From positions 62,001 through 126,000 of the forward strand of contig NZ_CANKXK010000008.1 in NCBI RefSeq assembly GCF_947487605.1: a stretch of 64,000 nucleotides of DNA, written 5' to 3'. Made by a program: the position numbers and the translations under genes. Source of the stretch: an uncultured Algibacter sp. (lineage in GTDB: Bacteria; Bacteroidota; Bacteroidia; Flavobacteriales; Flavobacteriaceae). Under the pieces are notes generated by a model that was given only the letters and a program-made list of their open reading frames with translations, did not search any database and was not told where the DNA came from. Shown piece by piece: positions 44,177 through 53,188 of this stretch (within the stretch, counting starts at the first letter, position 1; the number at the start of each line of letters is the position of its first letter).

Positions 44177-44231
44177 AATTAGGTTTTTTTCTGATTCTGG
44201 AAATGCTAAGCATTTCATATATGTTTTATTA

Positions 44232-47036
44232 TTAAAATCTAAAGTTTACGTTTACAAAATATGTTGTTCCGCGTCCATACCAATATTTAGATCCAAATAC
44301 AGGTGTATCCAAAGCTTTATCGTCTCGTAACTGTCTATAGTTGGCATTTCTACCTTGTTCAAACCCTCCAGTTTTATATACTTCATCTAATAGGTTATTA
44401 ACACTAGCAAATATGCTAATGTACTTATCGCCTAATTTCCAGGATTTACCTCCAATAAGATTAACGACCATATAATCATTAAAACGCTCTTGTTCTAACA
44501 ACTCTCTTGCTAAGTCTTCATCGTAGTCATTAAACGTGTTTCCATCAAAATCTGAAGTGAAATTTTCAGATCTGGTTAATGGACTAACATCAATATATGT
44601 GTTGGTGAAAAAATTAGCCGTTGCTCCAACCCACCAGTAATCTGGATCTCGATATTCGAACCCAACAGAATATGCTCTATGTGGTCCAGCAGCCAATTTA
44701 TAATCTTTTAAGTTAGCTTGTCCAAAATCCTTAAATCCTTCAACAAAACCTGCTGCTATTGACTCATCATCAGCTTCAGTTGTTAGAAATAGGTTTGGAT
44801 TATTATCGTAAGTATATTGACCTACCGAAGCAACTCCTTTTAATTTAATAGTAGGTGTTACTTGTGCTTCAATCGCTAATTCACTACCAATGTGTCTTTT
44901 ATCAATGCCTTGCAATATTTCTTGAACAAATGCGGTATTATCTCCACCTATACCATCTGCAAAAAAGAAAGATATCTCGCTCGCATCTTCAATTTTAGTA
45001 TAATACCCTGTTAATTTAGCCTTCACGATAGGAGAGCGAAAAATATAGCTCGCATCAACCGATGCTATTTTTTCTTCTGTTATATTAGGAACGACATTAT
45101 GATTTTCTCTAGAATTAGAATAGGTGTTTCTTAGTGATGGCGCACGTGTTATATAGCCCGCATTAACATCAAATAAATGCTTACCAGTAAGTTTATATGT
45201 TAAACCTCCTTTTGCTCCAATACCAGTAAAACTAAGTTTGTCTCCTTTACCTACTGAATTATCTGGAAAGCCTCCATTTTGGTAAATACCTTCTCTTTGA
45301 TATTGGGTACTTGTAACGCTACCAGACAAGTAAAAGTCTACTTTGTTATATTTAAATTGGGCTTGGGCATAACCGTTAATAATATTTGCAAATAAATTAT
45401 AATTATATGCGAATCTATCGCCCTCACCTACTAATCGGTTAGGATTTAATAGATCGTTTTGAGCTTCATCAATATCGGTTGCAAAGCCATCTACATCTAA
45501 ATAAGTTGTCGCTCCTAATAAATCAATTATCTCAGCAAAATTTTCAGATTTTAGCGATTTATAATTTAAAGCCGCATTGATTATAATATTTTCATTCAAC
45601 TCGGTATTAAATATTGTATTAACGGTAAGTTGTTTGTCGTCTACTCGGTCTTCATATAGCGCAAAAATAGCATTACCACCATTTTGTGCGTTTGAAATAT
45701 TTGCTTGATACAAAGCATTCCAATCTATTTGACCATCATTAATAAATTTTTGTTGAGCACCAAAAGCAAACTCTAAATCATCTGGAAAGTTCCTAACTAA
45801 ATAACTTGGTAATTTTTGATAATATGCTGGACTTGGATTTTGCGCTCCTCCTTCTGGAAAACCATTAACTAAATCTGTGCCGTTATTATTTAAACGGCTG
45901 TTTCCAATTTTTCCGAATTGATATCCAATATTTGTATTTAATGATGTTTTGCTATTTATATCCCAATAATGATTAAGCATAACAATAGGCTCCTCCACTT
46001 CTTTTATACGTGAATTACGCTTTTCTCCATCTTGCCAACCCCAATACTCATTGTATCTAATATCTTTTAAATCATATATTTCTTGAGTATTAGGCGAAGA
46101 TTTTCCTCTTCTATTAGGTGTGTAAATAGACGTAAAACTTAAACTATGCTTATCATTAAACTTCTTCTCAACAGAAGCAAAAAAGGAATTAGAATTGTAA
46201 AGTGTGGCATCTTGATAACCTTCATCACCCCAACGACGCGCAACAGAAAAAGTGTATGCAAAACCATTTTTTAACAATCCAGATGCATATGTAGCCATTA
46301 GTCTATTAGTATAACTTCTATTTGAAGATGAATACGTAACGCGACCTCCAGGTCTTGCCTGAGATGCACGAACATTAATGTTTGTAGTCCCTAGAATACC
46401 TCCAAAATTATAACTAGAAGGTGTTAACCCGACTGTTAGCTCTTGGTTTCTTACCACATCATTTAATCCACCCCAATTACTCCATTGTGGTCTTCCGTTA
46501 TAGAGCTTATTCATTTCTATACCGTTAATAAGCACTGACCCATTATCGGAGTCTAAACCTCGAACTCTAAAGAATGACGAGCTAAACTCGAATGCAGCGG
46601 TTCTTTGAAATAAATCTAGTGAAGATGCTAGTAAACCTGAAATATTATCGGCTCCACTTTCATCATTATCCAATTGGTCATCGGAGAGTGTGATTGTAAA
46701 TAATTCATCGGAAGATGAATTATCAACTTCTAGAGTCATATCCGTAATATTTACTGTTTGATTTTCGTTGACAATAATAGGATACCTCTTAGTAGCATAA
46801 CCAATTTTTGAAATTCTTAAAATCTGCTCTCCTAAAGGCACATTCTGTGTAAATTGAAACTCTCCAAGTTCATTTGTTTGAGTTGTTTGTTCAGTTTCTT
46901 CAATAGTAACTAAAACGTCCACTATAGGTTCGAAAGATAAAGCCTCTTTTACACTTCCTTTTATTAGTGTTTGTTGTGAAAATGCTGTGAAAATTGAAAA
47001 AAAACCGAATAAAAAAATAAGTAATTTTTTCTTCAT
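44232..47036 (-). CDS. TonB-dependent receptor (with DUF5689 partner)
   Basis: The 934-residue receptor has a signal peptide (MKKKLLIFLFGFFSIFTAFSQ) and a carboxypeptidase-regulatory-like domain (about 22-110: IKGSVKEALSFEPIVDVLVT). The plug (about 130-250) has FRVRGLDSDNGSVLINGIEMNKLYNGRPQWSNWGGLND. A long barrel ends in VNVNFRF. I start it at 47036, where the signal begins; the frame is open to 47081, but a promoter box sits exactly there. It resembles the second receptor at 50462-53011 in the GRxxWSNWxGLxDV plug segment. It is divergent to the secreted EEP enzyme and co-oriented with the DUF5689 gene. Confidence 0.92.
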   Translation of the reverse strand: MKKKLLIFLFGFFSIFTAFSQQTLIKGSVKEALSFEPIVDVLVTIEETEQTTQTNELGEFQFTQNVPLGEQILRISKIGYATKRYPIIVNENQTVNITDMTLEVDNSSSDELFTITLSDDQLDNDESGADNISGLLASSLDLFQRTAAFEFSSSFFRVRGLDSDNGSVLINGIEMNKLYNGRPQWSNWGGLNDVVRNQELTVGLTPSSYNFGGILGTTNINVRASQARPGGRVTYSSSNRSYTNRLMATYASGLLKNGFAYTFSVARRWGDEGYQDATLYNSNSFFASVEKKFNDKHSLSFTSIYTPNRRGKSSPNTQEIYDLKDIRYNEYWGWQDGEKRNSRIKEVEEPIVMLNHYWDINSKTSLNTNIGYQFGKIGNSRLNNNGTDLVNGFPEGGAQNPSPAYYQKLPSYLVRNFPDDLEFAFGAQQKFINDGQIDWNALYQANISNAQNGGNAIFALYEDRVDDKQLTVNTIFNTELNENIIINAALNYKSLKSENFAEIIDLLGATTYLDVDGFATDIDEAQNDLLNPNRLVGEGDRFAYNYNLFANIINGYAQAQFKYNKVDFYLSGSVTSTQYQREGIYQNGGFPDNSVGKGDKLSFTGIGAKGGLTYKLTGKHLFDVNAGYITRAPSLRNTYSNSRENHNVVPNITEEKIASVDASYIFRSPIVKAKLTGYYTKIEDASEISFFFADGIGGDNTAFVQEILQGIDKRHIGSELAIEAQVTPTIKLKGVASVGQYTYDNNPNLFLTTEADDESIAAGFVEGFKDFGQANLKDYKLAAGPHRAYSVGFEYRDPDYWWVGATANFFTNTYIDVSPLTRSENFTSDFDGNTFNDYDEDLARELLEQERFNDYMVVNLIGGKSWKLGDKYISIFASVNNLLDEVYKTGGFEQGRNANYRQLRDDKALDTPVFGSKYWYGRGTTYFVNVNFRF

Positions 47037-47080
47037 ACTTGAATTTATAATTAATACCTTCATCATGTATTTAAGGAACA

Positions 47081-47088
47081 CAAATTTA
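47081..47088 (-). promoter_or_regulatory. Candidate -7 box of the TonB receptor/DUF5689 operon
   Basis: On the minus strand TAAATTTG fits TAnnTTTG, 44 bases before the ATG at 47036, in the 125-bp gap shared with the divergent EEP gene. No good -33 box is seen. Confidence 0.45.
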
Positions 47089-47161
47089 CATTTTTTCTAG
47101 ATAATTCATAATTTTGGCTCAAGATTTGTAGTCAAAATAACGATAAATTAATATTCTGCTA

Positions 47162-48211
47162 ATGAGAACATCAATACCTCTTCTACTTATAGCTTTTTTT
47201 TGTTTGTTTTTTAATGCTGAAGCACAGCAAAAAAAATATAAAATTCACACCATTGCATTTTATAATCTCGAAAATTTATTCGACACTATAAATGACATTA
47301 CTAAATTTGATGAAGCGAGCCCCATGATGGAATTAAAAGGAAATCGTGATGTCGTTTATAAGAAAAAAGTTAAAAATATGGCTCGCGTTATTGCCGATAT
47401 TGGAAGTGACGTTACTAATAACACGCCTGCTATTATTGGTGTATCCGAAATTGAAAACCGAGAGGTGCTTGAAGATGTTGTTAATGATTCTTCATTGATT
47501 TCTAAAGATTATGGTATTATTCATTACCATTCTCCAGATGCTAGAGGAATAGATGTTGCCTTATTATATCAAAAGAAATTATTTACCCCTATTTCTACTA
47601 GCAGTCATGAATTAAAAATTTATGATGACTTGTCCAGAAAACGAGTTTATACTAGAGATCAGCTATTAGTTACGGGTAAACTAGAAGGAGACCTGATACA
47701 TGTTATAGTCAATCATTGGCCTTCTAGAAGTGGTGGTGAAGCGCGTAGCAGACCAAAACGTGTCGCTGCTGCCAAATTGAGTAAATATTTAGTCGATTCT
47801 TTACAAGTTATAGATCCATATGCAAAGGTTTTTATTATGGGCGATTTCAATGATGACCCAACCAACAATAGCGTAAAAGATGTATTAAAAGCTCAAAAAA
47901 ACAGAAAAAAGGTTGGTCTTAAAGGTATTTACAATCCTTATGAAAACTTCTTTAAAGATGGTTTGGGCACGACAGCCTATAGAGACGCATGGAGTTTGTT
48001 TGACCAAATACTTATTACAAAACCATTACTTGAAAAAGACTATTCGTCCTTTCGTTTTTACAAAGCAGGAATTTTTAACAAAAACTATTTGATTAATAAA
48101 AAAGGGCAATATAAAGGATACCCTTTTAGAAGTTTTTCTAACGGTGGTTTTACCGATGGTTTTAGCGATCACTTTCCTGTATATACGTTCGTTATAAGGG
48201 AAGTGAAATAA
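47162..48211 (+). CDS. Secreted endonuclease/exonuclease/phosphatase family protein
   Basis: The 349-residue protein has a signal peptide (MRTSIPLLLIAFFCLFFNAEAQ), so it is exported. The EEP core is complete: IAFYNLENLFDTIND, IIGVSEIENREVLEDV, ARGIDVALLYQ, HVIVNHWPSRSGGEARSRPKR, FIMGDFNDDPTNNS and GFSDHFPVYTFV. It is closely related to the enzyme at 41356-42324 and, more distantly, to exonuclease III. It stands divergent to a TonB-dependent receptor, which fits release of nucleotides or phosphate from extracellular nucleic acid for uptake. That is an inference; the substrate is untested. Confidence 0.88.
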   Translation: MRTSIPLLLIAFFCLFFNAEAQQKKYKIHTIAFYNLENLFDTINDITKFDEASPMMELKGNRDVVYKKKVKNMARVIADIGSDVTNNTPAIIGVSEIENREVLEDVVNDSSLISKDYGIIHYHSPDARGIDVALLYQKKLFTPISTSSHELKIYDDLSRKRVYTRDQLLVTGKLEGDLIHVIVNHWPSRSGGEARSRPKRVAAAKLSKYLVDSLQVIDPYAKVFIMGDFNDDPTNNSVKDVLKAQKNRKKVGLKGIYNPYENFFKDGLGTTAYRDAWSLFDQILITKPLLEKDYSSFRFYKAGIFNKNYLINKKGQYKGYPFRSFSNGGFTDGFSDHFPVYTFVIREVK

Positions 48212-48243
48212 AAAAGGGAGCTAATTAATTAGCTCCCTTTTTT
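48210..48243. terminator. Bidirectional terminator, perfect palindrome
   Basis: AAAAAAGGGAGCTAATT continues into its exact complement ending CTCCCTTTTTT. It lies between convergent EEP and small membrane protein genes and can end both transcripts. Confidence 0.85.
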
Positions 48244-48244
48244 A

Positions 48245-48685
48245 TTAACCTAACCAAGCATTCCATGGAATTCTCGATAAAAACAATGCCAAAGCTATAC
48301 TATAGAAAATAGCAATTGTTTTTAACTTGCCTTTAGAGGTTAATTTCTTTTTATGCTTTGAATACCCAATGGTTATTAAAGCAACAGCGATAATGTTTAT
48401 TAATGGGTGTTCAACTAAATACAATCTATTTACCGCATCTTTCATTATTTCTCCCATACCAAGCTCGCTAAACAAACTTAAACGCGGCGATACAAAATAT
48501 AATACGAGTCCAATTAACAATTGAATGTGCGAAACAATTAAGGTAAACAATGATATTCTAAAATCTTTTGCTTCGTATTCTTTTCCTCCTATTGATTTAA
48601 TTATGGCATTACCTGTTGCTAATATTAAAATTAATAAAACTAAATATGCCCAATATGAGTGTAATATTTGAACGCTACTATACAT
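48245..48685 (-). CDS. Four-helix membrane protein of unknown function
   Basis: The 146-residue protein has four membrane helices with histidines near their ends (His9 in QILHSYWAYL, IVSHIQLLIGL, LVEHPLINIIA and YSKHKKKL). This spacing recalls small haem-binding membrane proteins, and I have the impression that homologues are sometimes annotated as cytochrome b, but the sequence alone does not prove haem binding. A TACATTTG box lies 27 bases upstream. Confidence 0.7.
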   Translation of the reverse strand: MYSSVQILHSYWAYLVLLILILATGNAIIKSIGGKEYEAKDFRISLFTLIVSHIQLLIGLVLYFVSPRLSLFSELGMGEIMKDAVNRLYLVEHPLINIIAVALITIGYSKHKKKLTSKGKLKTIAIFYSIALALFLSRIPWNAWLG

Positions 48686-48712
48686 TGTATTTGATTAATT
48701 AGTTATGTTGCA

Positions 48713-48720
48713 CAAATGTA
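48713..48720 (-). promoter_or_regulatory. Candidate -7 box of the four-helix membrane protein gene
   Basis: On the minus strand TACATTTG fits TAnnTTTG, 27 bases before the ATG at 48685. Confidence 0.4.
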
Positions 48721-48734
48721 ATAATTTAAAGTAT

Positions 48735-48764
48735 AAAAAAACCGCTTCAATTGAAGCGGTTTTT
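48735..48764 (-). terminator. Terminator after the surface lipoprotein gene
   Basis: AAAAAACCGCTTCAATTGAAGCGGTTTTT is written here as two arms: AAAAACCGCTTCAA and its complement. It is a near-perfect palindrome, 21 bases beyond the stop at 48785. Confidence 0.85.
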
Positions 48765-48784
48765 AAGTTATTTAAAAGCAAAAT

Positions 48785-50455
48785 TTAATTGGCTACCCAT
48801 TCACCTCCTGTTTTTATAAGCGAAAAATCTTCGGTTGAATCACCTGGAGCCCATGTTGCAATTGTAATAATATATTTTTGCCCTTCTGCAGCACTTGGAT
48901 CCAAACTTTCTAATACAATAGCAAGACCAGTAACTACCATTTCGTCACTCCAGTTTGTACTTCCTCCAGATCTATTAAAGTTTCCAAAGCTATTTAAGTT
49001 ACCTGCAGCATCCTCAAATCCAGGTTCTGTAAGTAATGCAGTTGCCACTAAATCATAATCTGATGCGACCAAAGTATATCTAATTGTGTTGTCTGGCACC
49101 CAAACTCCGTCTTCTAAACCAAATTGTAAACTTGTACGTATTACTTGCTCATGTCCAACCCAATTGCCATCAGTAAACGTATATCTATTACCTCTAATTT
49201 GAGCTCCACTAAAACTAGAAAAATAGTCGTATACCATTATAACTTCGTCTTCTTCCTGCCCATAAGCCCATGGTTCTGTGAGTCTTAAAAAGGTTGGCAA
49301 ATAATCTTCTGCTGGAGTTGAACTTCCAAAATTATTAAATCGTCCTGGTTGACCAGATTCTTCACCCATTGAATCAAAATCTGAAGCACTTAAAAAATAC
49401 ACTCCATCTACAACTTCCCATTCACCTCCATCATAAACAAAATGCGTACCTTTTTTATCGGTACTTCCGGTAACACCTATAGTTTTTATTGCAAAAGATT
49501 CTACACGCCATCGTGGAGAGTCTGAGTCAGTAGAACTGTATTTAAGTGCAACATGAATAGTAGCTCCTCCATACGGGAAGTCTATGTCTTCGGAAAGTGA
49601 CATATCTCCAAACAATGATTTATCAAAACTTACAGCCGTCCAAGTTGCTGCCATAGGATCACCTCCTGTTGTATAGTCAGTTGAAATTAATACATCAAAT
49701 AATGAAGGATCCCCTAAGAAATCAATTTCCTGATTTATCTGAAATTTTAAATTGGTCATTCCAGTTAAATCAATTTCAGGAGAAATTAACCAATCTTCAT
49801 TGGCTAAAGCTCCTCCATTAAATCCTGACCCTTGAGCATATCCAGATTGCGAGGTCCAACCTTCTGCTCCTAAAACATCAATATTCTCAAAATCACCAAA
49901 ATTAGCAGGGAACGATGCTTGGTATACGTTAGCCAAACCAACTTCTGGATTTTCAAAATATTGCTCGTATTTAGCTAACACAATATCTCCTTCTGTAGCA
50001 CCTGTAATAGCTGCATCTAAAACAGCAGGAATTTCTTCGTTTGCATAAACGTTAGGATAAAACCCAAAAGCATCACTACCTGTTGAAGCATAGTCGGCAT
50101 TGGTTAACTGATAAATATCTGCCCCTGAATAATCGCTAACTCCTTCTGCATTACCAATAAATAAATTATAATTTACAGTTACAGAAGACCCATCACCTAA
50201 AAATGGATATAACTCTGCTAAAAAATCTGGTAACATAGTTTTAGCATCGTCTTCAGAATCAAATCTTGTACGATCTAAGCCCAAACCTCCATCATCTATG
50301 TCTTCAGTATAATCATCATCAGTAAGTGTAAGTTCCACTGCCTCAATAACACCAGGTTTATTTGCATTAATTTCATTATTAATATCTTCCAAAGGATTGC
50401 AACCAATCATGATTGATCCTAATATAATTACGTATAAATAATATATTCTTTTCAT
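48785..50455 (-). CDS. Surface lipoprotein with choice-of-anchor J-like domain, TonB-receptor partner
   Basis: The 556-residue protein has a lipoprotein signal (LGSIMIGCNPLED). The first third is acidic (TDDDYTEDIDDGGLGLD). A choice-of-anchor J-like jelly roll lies at about 185-330 (QASFPANFGDFENIDVLGAEGW, then NEDWLISPEIDLTG and RWRVESFAIKTIG). The last part has repeated segments such as VDGVYFLSASDFDSMG and DGVWVPDNTIRYTLVASDYDLV. I recognise no catalytic site. It follows its TonB-dependent receptor gene by 6 bases, so the two proteins probably form an outer-membrane uptake unit. Confidence 0.82.
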   Translation of the reverse strand: MKRIYYLYVIILGSIMIGCNPLEDINNEINANKPGVIEAVELTLTDDDYTEDIDDGGLGLDRTRFDSEDDAKTMLPDFLAELYPFLGDGSSVTVNYNLFIGNAEGVSDYSGADIYQLTNADYASTGSDAFGFYPNVYANEEIPAVLDAAITGATEGDIVLAKYEQYFENPEVGLANVYQASFPANFGDFENIDVLGAEGWTSQSGYAQGSGFNGGALANEDWLISPEIDLTGMTNLKFQINQEIDFLGDPSLFDVLISTDYTTGGDPMAATWTAVSFDKSLFGDMSLSEDIDFPYGGATIHVALKYSSTDSDSPRWRVESFAIKTIGVTGSTDKKGTHFVYDGGEWEVVDGVYFLSASDFDSMGEESGQPGRFNNFGSSTPAEDYLPTFLRLTEPWAYGQEEDEVIMVYDYFSSFSGAQIRGNRYTFTDGNWVGHEQVIRTSLQFGLEDGVWVPDNTIRYTLVASDYDLVATALLTEPGFEDAAGNLNSFGNFNRSGGSTNWSDEMVVTGLAIVLESLDPSAAEGQKYIITIATWAPGDSTEDFSLIKTGGEWVAN

Positions 50456-50461
50456 CTTTTT

Positions 50462-53011
50462 TTAAAAATTAACTGTTAATCCTACACTATATGTTCTACC
50501 TGGACCATAGTATACTAAGGCTGTTGCTGAAGTTCCATCTACATCATTTGCATCTGCTACATATTCTGTATTAAATACATTATTAATTTTAGCATTTAAT
50601 ATTGCTTCAAATGAACCCATGCTAAAGGCATGACTTATTCCTGTATCAAATAAACCAAACTCTGGAACTTTCCATGTATCTGGAAGGCCAGCAGTTCCTC
50701 TATTTGTAACTTGATATGACGCATACATATCTCCTGCATAATTATAATCTACATAAAAACTAGATTTTGTAGCAAATTTATAATTTGCCCCTAATGCAAA
50801 TGTTGTTTGAGCCGCATCACCAACTTTTAAATCTTCGGCAAATACATCTACTTCGCCAACTGGAGTTCCATCTTGTGTTCTAACAATAGCAGAAACGTTA
50901 CTTTTCCATTTCCAATCACCAATAGAAGCCATTCCTGTAAAAGTTAACTCATCGGAAAACTTATATCTAAAATCAATTTCAATACCTTGGTGTAGTGCAT
51001 CCATACCAAGTAGGTTATATAAAACTCTTTCATCTCCTGGATTCACACCTGGAAGTGAGCCATTTATACCTTTATCTAACCAAGTTGTTCTATAAAGGTT
51101 AACATTAGCAGAAAGCTTTTCGCCTCTATAACCGTAACCCAATTCGACACTAAATACTTTTTCGTTTTCTGCTTCCTCATTTGGGTCTAATAAATCGTCA
51201 TCTTGAAAAGCAACACCATCTAAAAATGGTGCTTTTGAAAAATATCCTACATTAACAAATACATTATTATTTATATCTAGGTTATAATTACCACCTCCTT
51301 TAATACCAAAGCCAAAGAAATTAATCGCATCCGACTCTCTATCATTAATAGGTATATCGGAATTCATAAATTCTTTCTTTTTATAATTTGTATTTGAAAT
51401 GTCTGCAGCCATAAATAAATTTAAAGACTCATTAACCTGATATTCTGCCTGACCAAAAATACCCGATCTTAAAACAATACCATCATAATCTTTATTATAG
51501 CGATCTCCGACTCTTAAAGGTTTTCCAAAGGCAAACGTATCATCTTCATTATCTAAGAAAAATTGCCCTCCTAATAAATCTTCTACTTCATACCAGTGAT
51601 GACCTACATAATAACGCGCATCTAATCCTCCTGAAATGGTTAACTTATCATTAATTGTATTCTTATAAGTAGACAAAATTCCATACCATTCATGAGAATT
51701 TCTTGAAGCAGAAATAATATCGGTAGAGCCTGCTGCTCCATTAGCTATATTCTCGGAAACAATTCTATCAAAATCGATTGGTTGTAATCCTGAACTACCA
51801 ATTCTATAATCGCTTGAACCAATCTTAGAACCTTCATCTCTTCTTCCACCACCTGATCCAAAAGATGTATACAATGCAGTAGACAAAACAGAATTATCAT
51901 TTATTTCCCATAAATGATTTAAAGAGATTTGAGGTTTATGATAAAAATTATAGGATGCATGATACACTTCACCATTTTTATAACCCCAGTCTTTATTTGC
52001 CTTTTGTGGTCCAGAATCTGTATCTAATAATTCTGCAATAGTTGAGCGATTAAAACGTTGTCCATGAGTTTGCTGAGCTCCAAATGCCGTAAACGTAAGT
52101 CTATTTCTTTCATTTAATTGTTTTGATAAACTTAAAAAATAATTGTATCCTGAAAATTCTCCACCATCAATATAACCATCACCAGAAATTTTTGATGCAC
52201 TAACAGTTGCCGCAAATCCTTTATCTGATAATCCCGTAGAATATGTCATTCCATATTTAAAATAGCCATCATTAGCAATACCAGTATTAATAATACCGCC
52301 TTGTGTTGCATCTGTACTTTTAGTTATAATGTTTATTGTTCCACCAATTGATGGTACAGCAACCTTAGAAGCTCCTAGGCCTCTTTGCACTTGCATTGTG
52401 CTCGTAACATCTCCAAGACCAGCCCAGTTAGACCAAAATATTCGTCCATTCTCCATATCATTTACCGGAACACCATTAATCATTACAGCAATGTTTTCGG
52501 AACTAAAACCTCTGAGGTTAATTCTTCCATCTCCATAACCACCACCCGCTCTAGTAGCATACACACCAGGTGTAGATTTTAAAATTTCAGGAAATTCTTG
52601 TGTACTTAATTTTAAGGAAATGTCAGCCGCTTTTATCGTAGAAACTGCAACAGGTGTTTTTCTGTCTACAGCAACAGATGCAATAATTTGCACCTCTTCT
52701 AGACCAACTTGGCTAGACTCTAGCACTACATTTCCCAATGCTATATCTCCAGTAAAGGCTATAGTTTTGCTAGTGTACCCTATATAAGTAATAACAATTT
52801 CTCCTGATGATGTTTGGGTTTTAATAGTAAAGTTCCCATCAAAGTCTGATGTAACTCCATTAGTAGTCCCTTTTTCAATAACGTTAGCTCCAGGGAGTGG
52901 CAGACCTGTTCCAGTCTCCAATACTGTACCAGAAATAGTACTTTGAGCCATAGCAGAAATGGTAAATAATAAAACCATAGCTACCATTAAAAAATGAGTA
53001 GTTTTTTTCAT
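50462..53011 (-). CDS. TonB-dependent receptor (with choice-of-anchor J partner)
   Basis: The 849-residue receptor has a signal peptide (MKKTTHFLMVAMVLLFTISAMAQ) and a carboxypeptidase-regulatory-like domain (about 24-105: ISGTVLETGTGLPLPGANVI). The plug (about 115-230) has RINLRGFSSENIAVMINGVPVNDMENGRIFWSNW split around GLGDVTSTMQVQRGLGASKVAVP. The barrel ends in VGLTVNF. The motif GRIFWSNWAGLGDV parallels GRPQWSNWGGLNDV of the receptor at 44232-47036, indicating a shared ancestry. It is followed by its lipoprotein partner after 6 bases. Confidence 0.93.
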   Translation of the reverse strand: MKKTTHFLMVAMVLLFTISAMAQSTISGTVLETGTGLPLPGANVIEKGTTNGVTSDFDGNFTIKTQTSSGEIVITYIGYTSKTIAFTGDIALGNVVLESSQVGLEEVQIIASVAVDRKTPVAVSTIKAADISLKLSTQEFPEILKSTPGVYATRAGGGYGDGRINLRGFSSENIAVMINGVPVNDMENGRIFWSNWAGLGDVTSTMQVQRGLGASKVAVPSIGGTINIITKSTDATQGGIINTGIANDGYFKYGMTYSTGLSDKGFAATVSASKISGDGYIDGGEFSGYNYFLSLSKQLNERNRLTFTAFGAQQTHGQRFNRSTIAELLDTDSGPQKANKDWGYKNGEVYHASYNFYHKPQISLNHLWEINDNSVLSTALYTSFGSGGGRRDEGSKIGSSDYRIGSSGLQPIDFDRIVSENIANGAAGSTDIISASRNSHEWYGILSTYKNTINDKLTISGGLDARYYVGHHWYEVEDLLGGQFFLDNEDDTFAFGKPLRVGDRYNKDYDGIVLRSGIFGQAEYQVNESLNLFMAADISNTNYKKKEFMNSDIPINDRESDAINFFGFGIKGGGNYNLDINNNVFVNVGYFSKAPFLDGVAFQDDDLLDPNEEAENEKVFSVELGYGYRGEKLSANVNLYRTTWLDKGINGSLPGVNPGDERVLYNLLGMDALHQGIEIDFRYKFSDELTFTGMASIGDWKWKSNVSAIVRTQDGTPVGEVDVFAEDLKVGDAAQTTFALGANYKFATKSSFYVDYNYAGDMYASYQVTNRGTAGLPDTWKVPEFGLFDTGISHAFSMGSFEAILNAKINNVFNTEYVADANDVDGTSATALVYYGPGRTYSVGLTVNF

Positions 53012-53054
53012 AATTTTAGAAAAGAATTAATTAATTATTTGAAATTAGTCAAGC

Positions 53055-53062
53055 CAAAAATA
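53055..53062 (-). promoter_or_regulatory. Candidate -7 box of the second TonB receptor operon
   Basis: On the minus strand TATTTTTG fits TAnnTTTG, 43 bases before the ATG at 53011. Confidence 0.4.
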
Positions 53063-53122
53063 AGCATAAAGCACTGATTATCATTAAGCAAATGTTAAGA
53101 AATTTAACAATTGTTAATAACT

Positions 53123-53160
53123 AAAAAAGCTGTTAACATTTCCATATTAACAGCTTTTTT
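53123..53160 (-). terminator. Terminator after pgi
   Basis: AAAAAAGCTGTTAA pairs with TTAACAGCTTTTTT (14 bp, 10-nt loop), 28 bases beyond the pgi stop. Confidence 0.85.
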
Positions 53161-53188
53161 CGAATATTGTAATGATATTGTTACGTTT

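Noticed and set aside
47037-47081. ATG at 47081 as start of the TonB receptor
   Set aside because: It would place a Met-rich stretch before a complete signal peptide and coincides with the -7 promoter box.
44232-53011. Polysaccharide utilisation locus with SusC/SusD
   Set aside because: No SusD-like protein, glycoside hydrolase or hybrid two-component regulator is present. The lipoprotein partners are of DUF5689 and choice-of-anchor J type.
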